Origin: Archangium minus
GTDB taxonomy: Bacteria; Myxococcota; Myxococcia; Myxococcales; Myxococcaceae
DNA length: 64,000 bases
Assembly: GCF_044360475.1 (NCBI RefSeq)
Contig: NZ_CP043494.1
Coordinates: 2,914,001-2,978,000 of the forward strand
Direction: 5' to 3'
Below the pieces are notes generated by a model, which saw nothing but the letters and a program-made list of their open reading frames with translations, ran no database searches and was not told the origin of the DNA. Position numbers and translations under genes: made by a program. Shown here piece after piece: positions 8,779 to 17,388 of this stretch; within the stretch, counting starts at the first letter, position 1, and each line of letters begins with the position of its first letter.

Positions 8779-9402
8779 TCACTCTGGCTCCGCCCCATCC
8801 TGCTCGACGAGTTGCAGTCGGCGCACCACCGCGCCGGGAGGGAGGAGGGTTCCGGGGGACAGGACGGCATTGGCGCCGATGCGCGCGCCATCGCCGATCA
8901 GCGCACCGAATTTGGTGCAGCCCGTGCTGATCTTCTGTCCGTTGATGTGAACGCGGATGGTCTTGTCGGTCCGCTCGTTCCAGTGATTGGCAACCACGGC
9001 GCCGGCTTCCAGGTTGACACCCCGGCCGATGATGCTGTCGCCGACGAAGTTGAAGTGAGCGAGCACCGACTTGCTGGAGATGATGCTGGTCTTGAGCTCA
9101 CACCCCGGGCCTACTGTGACCTGAGGGCCCAGGATGACGCCGCCGCGCAGGTAGGCATGGGCGGCGATGAAGCAGCCTTCGCGGATCAGCGCCGGTCCCT
9201 TGAGGATCGCCCCGTCTTCCACTCGGGCGGAGCGGTGGATGTAGACGCCTGCCCTGTCCTCGTAGTCCTTGAGGTCCAACTGCTGAAGGAACTGCGGAAG
9301 CGCCAGGGGCAGCTTCGCCACGATGTTCCAGGGCGCGGCGTCCAACGGGAGGAGCGGGAACTCTTCTCGAAGGTGGGGGACGTAGTTCGTCAGGAGGTAC
9401 AT
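8779..9402 (-). CDS. Hexapeptide-repeat (left-handed beta-helix) protein, GlmU C-terminal-like
   Basis: A 207-residue protein whose centre is a left-handed parallel beta-helix: repeated turns such as VEDGAILKGPALI, GGVILGPQVTVGPG, VGDSIIGRGVNLEAG and IGDGARIGANAVLSPG. The order of turns and GCELKTSIISSKSVLAHFN followed by FVGDSIIG resemble the acetyltransferase half of GlmU and related sugar-nucleotide proteins. There is no nucleotidyltransferase domain. An N-terminal segment of about 50 residues (FLQQLDLKDYED) precedes the helix. It may be an acyltransferase or a regulatory or structural homologue; the substrate cannot be told. Confidence 0.75.
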   Translation of the reverse strand: MYLLTNYVPHLREEFPLLPLDAAPWNIVAKLPLALPQFLQQLDLKDYEDRAGVYIHRSARVEDGAILKGPALIREGCFIAAHAYLRGGVILGPQVTVGPGCELKTSIISSKSVLAHFNFVGDSIIGRGVNLEAGAVVANHWNERTDKTIRVHINGQKISTGCTKFGALIGDGARIGANAVLSPGTLLPPGAVVRRLQLVEQDGAEPE

Positions 9403-9622
9403 GGCAGGAGCACACTGTACAAGGTCCGCTGGCCTACATGCTCGCCGGCTGAGCGTGCTCCTTGTGGGCGGACTTCCTCGACACCTGCGGGCGCGTGTCG
9501 AGTAAGCGGCGTCCCGCCGGGCATTGTTGGTTGTGCGTCACGCTCCTCAATGACAAATCTTAATAACAAATCATCGTGGTCGCCGATGAAGCGGCTCGAC
9601 GGAGATTCCAAGGAGCAAAGTG

Positions 9623-10702
9623 ATGCTAAGTGACGCACAGAAAGATGATCTGGCACGGATCCTTCGCCCAGTGGCTCCGCCGCGCGAGCTGGACAACGTC
9701 TATACGCAGGACCAGTTGCAGCGTTTGCTAGGGGTGGTGCGGAGCAGCGGGCCACACAAGCTGATCATCGCGCAGCATTTTGCCTCCGCCGAGGAGCTCA
9801 TCGCGACCTCCGCGGGTGGCGTTCCGGAGGGCGTGACCCCGACGCTCGACATGTTCCTGTCGCCCACGTTCCGTAACTTCTACGCGAACTATTCGACCTG
9901 CCTCTTTCCTGAAATCAGTGACTGCTTCTACAACGACAAGTTCCTGGAGCTAGCGAAGAGCTACTGGGGAGCCAGGTATGCCAAGCCCCAGATGATGCTC
10001 TTCAATGTGAACGGCCCGTGCGGCAATACGGACCCTGGGCACCTGGACTCGCCCAGCTTCCGCGGCGTCCGCTACGAGAACTCGCCGACCTGGCTCTGCA
10101 GCGTCATGGGGAAGTCGGGGCTCTTCCGCGACTACCTCATCAAGATGGCCCAGGTCATCACCTGGTTCTCGTATGACCCCAGTAGCGGGTTCACCTATTG
10201 GCCCGACGGGCCGCGCGCGGCACCCAAGCGCCTGAAGCCGCCGATCTACAACCGCGGCGTTCTCGTGCAGAACGAGATGATGGTCCATCGCGGTGAGGCG
10301 AATGGGCCCGTTGAGCAGCAGTTCCCGGCGGGGCTGGACTTCTCCAGCGTGTTCGCCGGAGACCCCAGCAGTCGCGACCACTGGGTTGTGAAGACCGGTG
10401 ACGCGGTGATCGCGCGCTACCATACGGACGAGCTGCGCTTCCTGGTCCACTGGTCGGCCGAGGTGTTCGAGGACTTCGCGGAGCTGAAGAAGAACATGGA
10501 CCACACCGCGGACCTCACCTTCGATCAGGTCTTCGACACGCTGATCAAAGACGTACGTTCCAAGGGCATCCATGTCGAGACGCCTACGGATCCGCTGCAT
10601 GATCCCGTGTTCATTCGTACCATCAACTCGGCGTACGACATCGGTCGTCCAACGATCTATCCGCCAGAGGCGCCAGTGTCGCGGCTTCGTACCGCGGCCT
10701 GA
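9623..10702 (+). CDS. Putative Fe(II)-dependent oxygenase (phytanoyl-CoA dioxygenase-like)
   Basis: A 359-residue soluble protein without a signal peptide. The strongest functional hint is PGHLDSPSFRG (H140-x-D142) followed by a later histidine in NEMMVHRGEANGP (about H222), the spacing of a 2-His-1-carboxylate iron site in a double-stranded beta-helix oxygenase; RFLVHWSAEVF lies further on, where an arginine could bind 2-oxoglutarate. I do not recognise a specific family. The ATG at 9623 has AGGAG seven bases upstream. A VOC-fold gene follows 52 bases downstream on the same strand, so the pair may modify one substrate. An uncharacterised conserved protein is the alternative. Confidence 0.5.
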   Translation: MLSDAQKDDLARILRPVAPPRELDNVYTQDQLQRLLGVVRSSGPHKLIIAQHFASAEELIATSAGGVPEGVTPTLDMFLSPTFRNFYANYSTCLFPEISDCFYNDKFLELAKSYWGARYAKPQMMLFNVNGPCGNTDPGHLDSPSFRGVRYENSPTWLCSVMGKSGLFRDYLIKMAQVITWFSYDPSSGFTYWPDGPRAAPKRLKPPIYNRGVLVQNEMMVHRGEANGPVEQQFPAGLDFSSVFAGDPSSRDHWVVKTGDAVIARYHTDELRFLVHWSAEVFEDFAELKKNMDHTADLTFDQVFDTLIKDVRSKGIHVETPTDPLHDPVFIRTINSAYDIGRPTIYPPEAPVSRLRTAA

Positions 10703-10754
10703 GTTCCCTCCGCGACTTGAACATGGCAGTGACGGCCTCAACCAGGAGAGTGTC

Positions 10755-11153
10755 TTGAGAAGTGCGTCGAACACGAAGTTCGGGTTTACGAAGCTCCTCG
10801 TCGACGACCTCGAGGCGTCAGCTGCCTTCTACAAGTCCGTGTGTGGCTTGGTGGAGACAGGGCGTGTGGATGCGGCCATCGCAGGCCGGAAGATTCGGGA
10901 GATCCTCTTTGCGCCCAGTCACGATGGGGGCGCGACGCTCGTCCTGCTGAAGTTCCTTGAAGCCCCAAAGCCAACGAACGACGAGGTCATCCTCGGGTTC
11001 ATGACGGACGATATCGAGGCTTTCGTCGAGCGTGCGAAAGCCTCCGGCGGCGCAGTGGCTCAGCCTGCCTATACCGCCGCTGACCTCGGGTTGAAGGTGG
11101 CCTTTGTCACCGATGTAGAAGGCCACTTGATCGAAGTTGTCCAGCCGCTCTGA
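10755..11153 (+). CDS. VOC-family (glyoxalase/bleomycin-resistance-like) protein
   Basis: A 132-residue single VOC module. The beginning TKLLVDDLEASAAFYKSVCGL and the end VAFVTDVEGHLIEVVQPL are characteristic, with the last glutamate a usual metal ligand. The family includes glyoxalases, dioxygenases, isomerases and drug-binding resistance proteins, so the reaction is not defined. The TTG at 10755 is chosen because AGGAGAG lies just upstream; no ATG or GTG in this frame is better placed. It is probably cotranscribed with the preceding putative oxygenase. Confidence 0.8.
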   Translation: MRSASNTKFGFTKLLVDDLEASAAFYKSVCGLVETGRVDAAIAGRKIREILFAPSHDGGATLVLLKFLEAPKPTNDEVILGFMTDDIEAFVERAKASGGAVAQPAYTAADLGLKVAFVTDVEGHLIEVVQPL

Positions 11154-11302
11154 CGGAGCTCCTGGGACGGCCCTTATAGCCCCTTTCAGCAGCGCTCTTC
11201 TGCCCCGCATGGGGACGGCGCGACGCGCTCGACACGGCCCCCCTCCGGCCCATAGGCCGCGGGTGTGCTGTTGCAACGTTCCGCTGCGAAAGGGGCGAGA
11301 GA

Positions 11303-12478
11303 GTGCCAACGGAAGCCAGGGTGATGGGGCAGGCTGAGGCTGCTCCAGCGCGACGGATCGTCACCATCGACGCCTTGCGCGGTTTCGTCATGCTGCTGAT
11401 GCTCGTCGACCATGCGCGCGAGTTCTTCTACCTGCACGCGCAGGTCAGCGATCCCGTCAACGTGGCGACCACTCCGCCCAGCCTCTTCTTCACCCGACTC
11501 ACCGCTCACCTGTGCGCGCCGGTGTTCGTCGCACTGACCGGGCTTTCGGCGTGGCTCTACGGTCAGCGCCGGGGCGGACGGCGGGCCGCCTCCGAATTCC
11601 TGCTGAAGCGTGGGCTGTTCCTCGTCCTGCTGGAACTCACGTTCGTCAATTTCGCCTGGACGTTCTCGCTCACCCCGCGGACCTATTTCCTCCAGGTCAT
11701 CTGGGCCATTGGTCTGTCGATGATCGCGCTGGCTGGACTGTTGTGGCTGCCGAGGCCGGTGCTGATAGGCGTGGGCCTGGCCATCGTCTTTGGACACAAC
11801 CTGCTGGATCCCATCGAGGTTGAGGCGGGGACACCGGGGGGCACCTTGTGGGCGATCCTCCACGATCGCAGCTTCATCGAGTTGCCCTGGGGCGCCCGCG
11901 CGCGCACGTCCTATCCCGTCCTCCCCTGGATCGGAGTCATCGCACTGGGCCATGGGCTGGGCCCTTGGTTCACCCGTCAGCTCAGCCCGGAGGCCCGCCG
12001 GTTCAGGTTGTACGCCCTGGGTCTGGCGGCGTTGACGCTCTTCGTCCTGCTGCGGTTGGCCAATGGGTATGGAGAGCCCGTTCCTTGGACGCAAGGCGCA
12101 ACGCCGCTCTTCACCCTGATCTCGTTCCTGAACCTGACCAAGTATCCCCCCTCGCTGGATTTCCTGTTGCTGACGCTGGGGGTGGGGGCTCTGCTGCTCG
12201 CGGCGCTGGAGCGTCTGCCGTCAGGGCTCCAGACACTGCTCACCACCTTCGGCGCGGCCCCGCTGTTCTTCTATCTGGTCCACCTCTATCTGTTGCACAG
12301 CCTCAACAACGTGGCGCTTGCCCTCTTCGGTCCCAATCAGGGGTCGCTCTTCAGCGTGCCGAATGTTCTCTCGCTGTGGGTGCTGGCCGTGCTCGTTTCA
12401 CTTCCGCTGTGGTTCGCCTGCCGCTGGTTCGTGGGAGTCAAGGCGCGGACCCAAAGCGCTTGGATGAGCTACCTGTGA
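11303..12478 (+). CDS. DUF1624 (heparan-alpha-glucosaminide N-acetyltransferase-like) membrane protein
   Basis: An integral membrane protein of 391 residues with about ten hydrophobic segments. The opening RIVTIDALRGFVMLLMLVDHAREFF is the signature of the DUF1624/HGSNAT-type acyltransferase family, whose first-helix histidine is thought to receive the acyl group. Later motifs include FVALTGLSAWLYG, SYPVLPWIGVIALGHGLG and APLFFYLVHLYLLH, all typical of the group. It probably moves an acyl group onto a periplasmic glycan or lipid, but the acceptor is unknown. GTG at 11303 is taken as start, with GGGG upstream. It converges with the TonB receptor gene. Confidence 0.8.
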   Translation: MPTEARVMGQAEAAPARRIVTIDALRGFVMLLMLVDHAREFFYLHAQVSDPVNVATTPPSLFFTRLTAHLCAPVFVALTGLSAWLYGQRRGGRRAASEFLLKRGLFLVLLELTFVNFAWTFSLTPRTYFLQVIWAIGLSMIALAGLLWLPRPVLIGVGLAIVFGHNLLDPIEVEAGTPGGTLWAILHDRSFIELPWGARARTSYPVLPWIGVIALGHGLGPWFTRQLSPEARRFRLYALGLAALTLFVLLRLANGYGEPVPWTQGATPLFTLISFLNLTKYPPSLDFLLLTLGVGALLLAALERLPSGLQTLLTTFGAAPLFFYLVHLYLLHSLNNVALALFGPNQGSLFSVPNVLSLWVLAVLVSLPLWFACRWFVGVKARTQSAWMSYL

Positions 12479-12505
12479 AACGAGGGGCCTGAGGCACTTC
12501 GACCG

Positions 12506-14617
12506 CTAGAAGGTCGCCGTGGTGGAGACGTAGAAGGAGCGCCCGTCGGCGGGGTTGTAGAGGACGGCGCTTCCCTCAAAGTCCCGGTACCAGATGGAGG
12601 AGTAGTACCGAGTACCGAGCAGGTTCTTCACCTGGGCTGCCACCTGGAGCCAGGACGTCACCTCATAGGACACGTCCAGGTTGAGCGTCAGGTAGTCGCC
12701 GTACTGGCCCAGGGCGTTCTCCTTGTCCAGGTAGTAGTTCCCCTGCGCGTACATCCAGAGCGAGGTGCGCAGGGCAGGCACAGGCCGGTAGTCCACGCCC
12801 GCTTTGGCGCTGAAGTCCGGCACGTTGTTGAGCTCCTTGCCCTTGCGCTCGGGGAAGGCCGGCCCTGGCTCCACCTGCTCGGAGACGTGGCGACTGAAGG
12901 TTCCCCAGACGAGGAGCGGCTCCAGCGGCTGGAGGTTGAGCTCCACGTCGAAGCCCCGACGCATCGTCTGGCCCACGTTCTCCGAGTCGCCCGAGTTGTC
13001 GAACTTGAGCCGGACCTCGTTGCTCGCGTACTGCTGCCAGTAGGACACGCGCCCGGTGAGCCAGGAGAACGGGCTGCTCTTGTAACCCACCTCCCAGCCG
13101 TCGTTGAGGGAGGGGGCCAGGGGCTCGGCCTGGGTCTGGTAGGCGCCAATGCCCACCCCTGTCTGGAACGTGCGGCCGTAGTTGGCGTACAGGTTGTGGC
13201 CGTACAGCGGGGTGAAGATGGCGCTCAGCTTGGGCTGCCAGATGGGGCCGGCGTCGTTGATGCCATACTCCTTCGCCTTGAGCCGATCGTGGAAGTGGCC
13301 CGCCAGTCCGTCCACCCGCAGGGCGGCCACGAGCTTGAGCGTGTCCAGCGGCCAGGCCCGCGCCTGCAGGTACGAGCCGAAGGTGTGGAGACCGAAGGCC
13401 TGGTCGCGCACCGGGCGCTCGGCGCGCTCGCGCTCGCGGGTGAGGTAGCGCTGGTGGAGGTTGTCCTGGAACTGGTAGTCCACGCCCCACTCGACGGAGA
13501 AGCCCTCGAGGCCCAACTCATCGGTGCGCAGCGTGAGCACGGAGATGGCGCCGTACTGCTTCTCGTTCTCGATGCGCTCCTGCTGGCTGGACTCGGCGCT
13601 GAAGCGCACCCAGCGGTTGCGCCGGAAGCCCTGCCCGTAGGCCTTGAGGGACCAGGAGAGTGACGAGGAGAAGTCGTGGTCGAAGTGCAGGCTGGCGTGC
13701 AGGTTGCGCTGCTTGCCCCCGTCGCTGTTCGCGTAACCCACCGAGGCGATGGGGTCCAGGCGCGCCTCGTCGAGCGTGAGGTAGCCGGGGGCCTGGGCCT
13801 CCAGGTTCATGCCTCGGAGGATGAGCCCCACCCTCGAGCGCTCGTTGAGCGTGAGGAACCACTTGCCGGAGAGCGCCAGCCTGTCCAGGTCCGAGTTCGC
13901 TCGGTAGCCATTGGCGTGGCGGTACGCGGCGACGTACGTCTGGGCCAGCCGGCCGTTATCGAAGCCCGCCATCACCTGGGGCTCCAGCGTGCCGAAGCTA
14001 CCGCCGAGCAGGCGCACCTTGCGCTCGTTGCCGCTGCGGCGGGTGTACACGTTGACGTTACCGGCCACGTTGTTGAGGCCGTAGCGCGGATCGTTCGTTC
14101 CCTTGACCACCTCCATGCGCTCGATCTCCAGCGGGAAGATCGCCTTGAGATCGCTCACACCGATATGGATGTTGCTGGGGATGCCGTCGATGAGCAGCTT
14201 GGTGTGGGCGGTGTCGCCCTGGGTGCTGAAGCCGCGGATGCCCAGCTCGGAGCCGATGACGCCCTGGTTGTAGGTGTCTACGTAGACGGCCGGAGCGCGC
14301 CGTAGCAGCTCCAGGGGCTCGTTGGCGTTCTCCTGCTCAAGCTGCTCTCGACCCAGGAGGTTGACGGAGGTGAGCACCTCGGCGCTGGAGAGCGGGCCCA
14401 CGTTGCGGCCCTGCACCTCGACGACCTCGCCCAGCGAGAGGGAGGTGTCCTCGCTGCCCTCAGGAGGCAGCTCCCGGGAGGGCGTGGGGAAGGGTTGCTC
14501 GGGCTGGGGGGGCTCCGCCGACTGGGAGGCGGCGAGCGCCGGCCATACCAGCAGCAGTGTGGCCACGAGTGGGGATGGGGTTCTCCGACCGACCTTCTTC
14601 TGCACGACTGAATCCAC
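12506..14617 (-). CDS. TonB-dependent outer-membrane receptor
   Basis: A 703-residue TonB-dependent transporter for an unidentified ligand, probably an iron chelate or a small carbohydrate. It has a signal peptide (LVATLLLVWPALAASQSA), a Pro/Glu-rich linker, a plug domain (SAEVLTSVNLLGREQL, LGIRGFSTQGD, LLIDGIPSNIH, IERMEVVKGTNDPRYG) and a 22-strand-type barrel ending in the terminal phenylalanine STTATF. The plug GIRGF and VVKGTNDPRYGLNNVAGN resemble FecA-like siderophore receptors. GTG at 14617 is the start, preceded by AGGA. The pectate lyase gene upstream on the same strand is separated by a hairpin, so a common transcript is doubtful. Confidence 0.9.
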   Translation of the reverse strand: MDSVVQKKVGRRTPSPLVATLLLVWPALAASQSAEPPQPEQPFPTPSRELPPEGSEDTSLSLGEVVEVQGRNVGPLSSAEVLTSVNLLGREQLEQENANEPLELLRRAPAVYVDTYNQGVIGSELGIRGFSTQGDTAHTKLLIDGIPSNIHIGVSDLKAIFPLEIERMEVVKGTNDPRYGLNNVAGNVNVYTRRSGNERKVRLLGGSFGTLEPQVMAGFDNGRLAQTYVAAYRHANGYRANSDLDRLALSGKWFLTLNERSRVGLILRGMNLEAQAPGYLTLDEARLDPIASVGYANSDGGKQRNLHASLHFDHDFSSSLSWSLKAYGQGFRRNRWVRFSAESSQQERIENEKQYGAISVLTLRTDELGLEGFSVEWGVDYQFQDNLHQRYLTRERERAERPVRDQAFGLHTFGSYLQARAWPLDTLKLVAALRVDGLAGHFHDRLKAKEYGINDAGPIWQPKLSAIFTPLYGHNLYANYGRTFQTGVGIGAYQTQAEPLAPSLNDGWEVGYKSSPFSWLTGRVSYWQQYASNEVRLKFDNSGDSENVGQTMRRGFDVELNLQPLEPLLVWGTFSRHVSEQVEPGPAFPERKGKELNNVPDFSAKAGVDYRPVPALRTSLWMYAQGNYYLDKENALGQYGDYLTLNLDVSYEVTSWLQVAAQVKNLLGTRYYSSIWYRDFEGSAVLYNPADGRSFYVSTTATF

Positions 14618-14721
14618 GGGTGTCCTCGCGCGCCCTGCCTGAAGCGCGCGGAACCTAGGCCGGTAGGTTTCACCAATGCAATCACTTTTGCAAAGGAGTT
14701 GCGTCTACCTGAGCTCTGAGT

Positions 14722-14760
14722 GAGCCTTTCCGCGCGGAAGGGTTCTCCGCGCGGGGGCTC
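14722..14760 (-). terminator. Hairpin after the pectate lyase gene
   Basis: GAGCC/GGCTC outer arms enclose two copies of the self-complementary CCGCGCGG (14730-14737 and 14747-14754), giving a strong GC-rich stem. It lies just past the stop codon of the pectate lyase gene and before the TonB receptor gene. No T-run follows, as is common in myxobacteria, so termination is inferred from position and strength. Confidence 0.5.
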
Positions 14761-14777
14761 ATGCAGGTGTGGCGCTG

Positions 14778-16202
14778 TTAGTAGCTGGTCTTCAGCCAGT
14801 TGCTCTTCGCCCAGGTCAGCTTCCCTGCTCCCGCCCCGTCGGCGGCCGTCAGCCGGTTCACGAGGGTCGACGGATCCTCCGGCGTATAGCCATAGGGCAG
14901 GGTGGTGAAGCCGTTCCAGGAGAAGGCCTTCACGGGAGCGGGCTCGGGAATGAGCGTGCTCCCGGAGGTCTCGCTGTCTCCGCGGAAGGTCACCCCATTC
15001 AGGGAGTCAATGGTGTCGATGGCGCGGATCTTCCCCGTATAGGTTGCATCCGAGGGGTCCGCCTGATTGTTCCGGAGCGGGGACTGAACATCGATGATGT
15101 GGGACTTCTCGAGCAGGACGGCTCCGCCTTCCGTGGAGATCGCGCCGTTGCTCGTCACGGTGAAGTGGTAGCCCTTGGACGAAATGGCCGAGGCAATGGC
15201 CGACGTGAGCTTCTTCTTGGACGCCCAGGCTCCCGCGCTATCCATGACGATGTTGTAGGCGTGCGCGTTGCCACCTCGCAGGCGGGGCATCCGGTCCTGG
15301 ATGTTCTTGTAGTAGTTGTGATGCAGCGTGATGGTGAGCTTCGCATTGCCCGAGTCGAACTCCGTCGCGCCGACCAGGTGGCCCTTCTTCTGCGCGCCCG
15401 CGATCGCGATGATGTCCTCCTTGCTCAGACCCACCGCGCTGCTCCGCAGGTGGTTGTACATCGGGTAGGCGGACTTGTTCGCCTCCATCGCATTGATCTG
15501 CTGGGTCACCCAGCTGTTCGCGCTGCCGTCATCTCCCTTGAACGTGGACCATGAAATGGTCACACCCGTGGTTCCCTTCTTCGAGTCGACGAGGCCATCG
15601 TAGGCCTTGTTGAACGTGCAGTGGTCGATCCAGACCTTGTTGTCCTCTTCCAACGTCACGTAGTCCCAGTCGTTGGAGTCGTAGTCGCCCTTGGTCTTCT
15701 CGTCCCACTCCCACAGCTCATCGAACTCCAGGTTCCGGATGATCACGTTCGAGCTGCGCTTGATCGTGATGGCGACATGCTTGAGCTTGGCGCCGTTGGC
15801 GGAGAAGATGGTCAGCCCGTTGAAGCCGTCCACACTGATCTTGCTGACGCCCGTCGTCTTGAGCACGGGATGGGTCAGCGGCGCGTTGTGGGCCGAGAAG
15901 GGCGAGACCTTGGCCGCCGCGGGGAGCTCGTTCCAGCCCAGGTTGAGATCATTCATGATCTCCACGACCTTGACGCCAGAGCCCTTCTTCAGGGCGAGGG
16001 CGAGATCCGTTGCGGTGTAGACCTTCCTGTAGCGGGCGGTGTCCGACTCGCTGATCTGCCCTCCGCCGGTGTTGCCAGCGGCAAACCCCGTGAGGTTGTA
16101 GTCAGTGATTCCAGCGGCGTAGGTATTCGCGGTGGGAAGGACGGACAACGCCAGGCCCAGGAACATGGGCAGGCCGTTCAATCGCTTGAGCTGGATCTTC
16201 AT
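14778..16202 (-). CDS. Secreted pectate lyase, polysaccharide lyase family 1
   Basis: A 474-residue exported enzyme that cleaves polygalacturonate by beta-elimination, normally with calcium. A signal peptide ends about TANTYAAG. The right-handed beta-helix features of PL1 follow: IIRNLEFDELWEWDE, the family hallmark KVWIDHCTFNKAYDGLVD with calcium-binding aspartates, ITLHHNYYKNIQDRMPRLRGGNAHAYN with the catalytic arginine region, and the C-terminal strands. GGAGAT precedes the ATG. The leader carries a hairpin at the predicted transcript start. Extracellular plant-polymer digestion fits a soil predator and saprophyte and is consistent with a link to the glucarate cluster in the same window, though no regulation is shared visibly. 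Confidence 0.93.
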   Translation of the reverse strand: MKIQLKRLNGLPMFLGLALSVLPTANTYAAGITDYNLTGFAAGNTGGGQISESDTARYRKVYTATDLALALKKGSGVKVVEIMNDLNLGWNELPAAAKVSPFSAHNAPLTHPVLKTTGVSKISVDGFNGLTIFSANGAKLKHVAITIKRSSNVIIRNLEFDELWEWDEKTKGDYDSNDWDYVTLEEDNKVWIDHCTFNKAYDGLVDSKKGTTGVTISWSTFKGDDGSANSWVTQQINAMEANKSAYPMYNHLRSSAVGLSKEDIIAIAGAQKKGHLVGATEFDSGNAKLTITLHHNYYKNIQDRMPRLRGGNAHAYNIVMDSAGAWASKKKLTSAIASAISSKGYHFTVTSNGAISTEGGAVLLEKSHIIDVQSPLRNNQADPSDATYTGKIRAIDTIDSLNGVTFRGDSETSGSTLIPEPAPVKAFSWNGFTTLPYGYTPEDPSTLVNRLTAADGAGAGKLTWAKSNWLKTSY

Positions 16203-16215
16203 GGAAACTCATCTC

Positions 16216-16244
16216 CATTCCGGAGCGAATTGCTCCTTGGAATG
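16216..16244 (-). promoter_or_regulatory. Pectate lyase leader hairpin
   Basis: CATTCC plus GGAGC (16216-16226) pairs with GCTCC plus GGAATG (16232-16244), with a GAATT loop and a two-base bulge. On the minus strand the hairpin directly abuts the ribosome-binding site GGAGAT and would form at the 5' end of the mRNA if the promoter at 16250-16278 is real. It may stabilise the message, modulate translation, or be a protein-binding operator in DNA form. Confidence 0.45.
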
Positions 16245-16249
16245 AATTC

Positions 16250-16278
16250 AATCTAACGATTGACGGTATCCAGAGCAA
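16250..16278 (-). promoter_or_regulatory. Candidate promoter of the pectate lyase gene
   Basis: Reading the minus strand, TTGCTC (plus 16273-16278) and TAGATT (plus 16250-16255) are 17 bases apart and match a housekeeping sigma consensus at four of six positions each. The predicted start of transcription is near 16243, at the foot of the leader hairpin. Confidence 0.35.
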
Positions 16279-16531
16279 TCGAGTTTCCGTGCTTAACCTG
16301 ATTAGCGCTGATGTAAGGAGCAACGACGAACTCGCGAGCTTAAGACTCGCACTCCCGGTGATTTTGAATGACACATGGCTGTGAATGAATAGCGGCTGAA
16401 ACCTCTCCTCATGAGCCATTTCTCATAGTGCTTGAAATGAGTTCGAGGAGGGGGGCCACCGGGTGGACGGTGGCTGGATGGTTTCTCGGTGGTGAAGAAA
16501 ATGAAAATGAACCTGTATGCGACCGAGGGCT

Positions 16532-17311
16532 TCAACGTGAAGCCGGATTGCCCGTGCTGGCGTTGCGCAGCAGTGTCTCGGTATGCGTGAGCAGCTCGGG
16601 TCCGCCGGGAAGGCCATGGCCAGGTACCACCGTGCGCACGTTGGGGTGACGCTGGCGGACACGCTCAATGCTTTCGGGCCACGCAGACATCTCCGCGTCC
16701 GCCACATTGCCCAGGCTCTGCGCGCCAGCCTCCTTCACGAGGCAGCCCCCGAAGAGGACGCCGCTGTCGCGGTGCCACACCACGAGGTTGTCGCGTGCGT
16801 GCCCGGCCCCGGGGAAGAACAACGACAGCGGCCCCAGTTCCTGCGTGTCCGCGAGACGTTGAGCGGGCACGGGCAGTCCACGCTCGGCCGCGAGCCGCGC
16901 TGTCTCCGCGCGTGCGTACACGGGCAGACCCTGGGCCGCGAGCGCGGGAACGCCTCCGGTCCGGTCGACGTGGAAGTGCGTCACCACGGCGGCGCGCACG
17001 GGGCGGTGCAGTGTGTCCCGGGCCCAGGCGAGCAGGTGCTCTGCCTGCCGAGCATTCCATCCGGTGTCGACGAGGAGCGAGGACTCGCCGTCCTCGATGA
17101 GCAGTCCATTGGCGGGAGCCCGGCCCCAGTCCTCACCTGAGATCGTCTCGTGTAGCCAGACTCCGGGCGCGAGGCGTTGCACGCGCACGTCATTGGCCAG
17201 CCTGGCTTCATCCGAGGGGAGGGCTGGCCGTGCTTCGGTGGAAGGGGAGGGGGGCGAGGAAGCGCAGGCCGAGAGCAGAAGGAGCAGAGCGTAGGTTCGA
17301 AGAGTGAGCAT
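16532..17311 (-). CDS. Metallo-beta-lactamase, subclass B1-like, lipoprotein
   Basis: A 259-residue zinc hydrolase with a lipoprotein signal (LLLLLSAC, Cys16), so it is predicted to be membrane-anchored in the periplasm. The full B1 zinc set is visible: H112, H114 and D116 in THFHVDRTGG, H171 in GAGHARDN, C190 in GGCLVKE, and H232 in VPGHGLPGG; R117 after the aspartate and K193 after the cysteine are also B1 features. The family hydrolyses penicillins, cephalosporins and carbapenems. A Pro/Ser-rich tether follows the cysteine. Substrate range is inferred, and hydrolysis of another cyclic substrate remains possible. Confidence 0.88.
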   Translation of the reverse strand: MLTLRTYALLLLLSACASSPPSPSTEARPALPSDEARLANDVRVQRLAPGVWLHETISGEDWGRAPANGLLIEDGESSLLVDTGWNARQAEHLLAWARDTLHRPVRAAVVTHFHVDRTGGVPALAAQGLPVYARAETARLAAERGLPVPAQRLADTQELGPLSLFFPGAGHARDNLVVWHRDSGVLFGGCLVKEAGAQSLGNVADAEMSAWPESIERVRQRHPNVRTVVPGHGLPGGPELLTHTETLLRNASTGNPASR

Positions 17312-17388
17312 GGGCGTTGAGGTGTGTGCTCACTGCTTGTAGTCGGCCTACCGGGGGTGTCCAAAAAATATTGTGCCTGGGCCTGTGC

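Larger units (their letters stand above)
16203..16531. other. Gene-free interval upstream of pectate lyase
   Basis: A 329-base interval that is noticeably richer in A and T than its surroundings. It contains the pectate lyase leader hairpin and a candidate promoter (listed separately) and an imperfect ATGAG/CTCAT inverted repeat near 16409-16424. The remainder, up to the beta-lactamase stop codon, shows no convincing reading frame or RNA gene. Confidence 0.6.

Noticed and set aside
17361..17372. AT-rich run after the kinase gene as an intrinsic terminator
   Set aside because: There is a T-run on the minus strand but no stable stem immediately before it.
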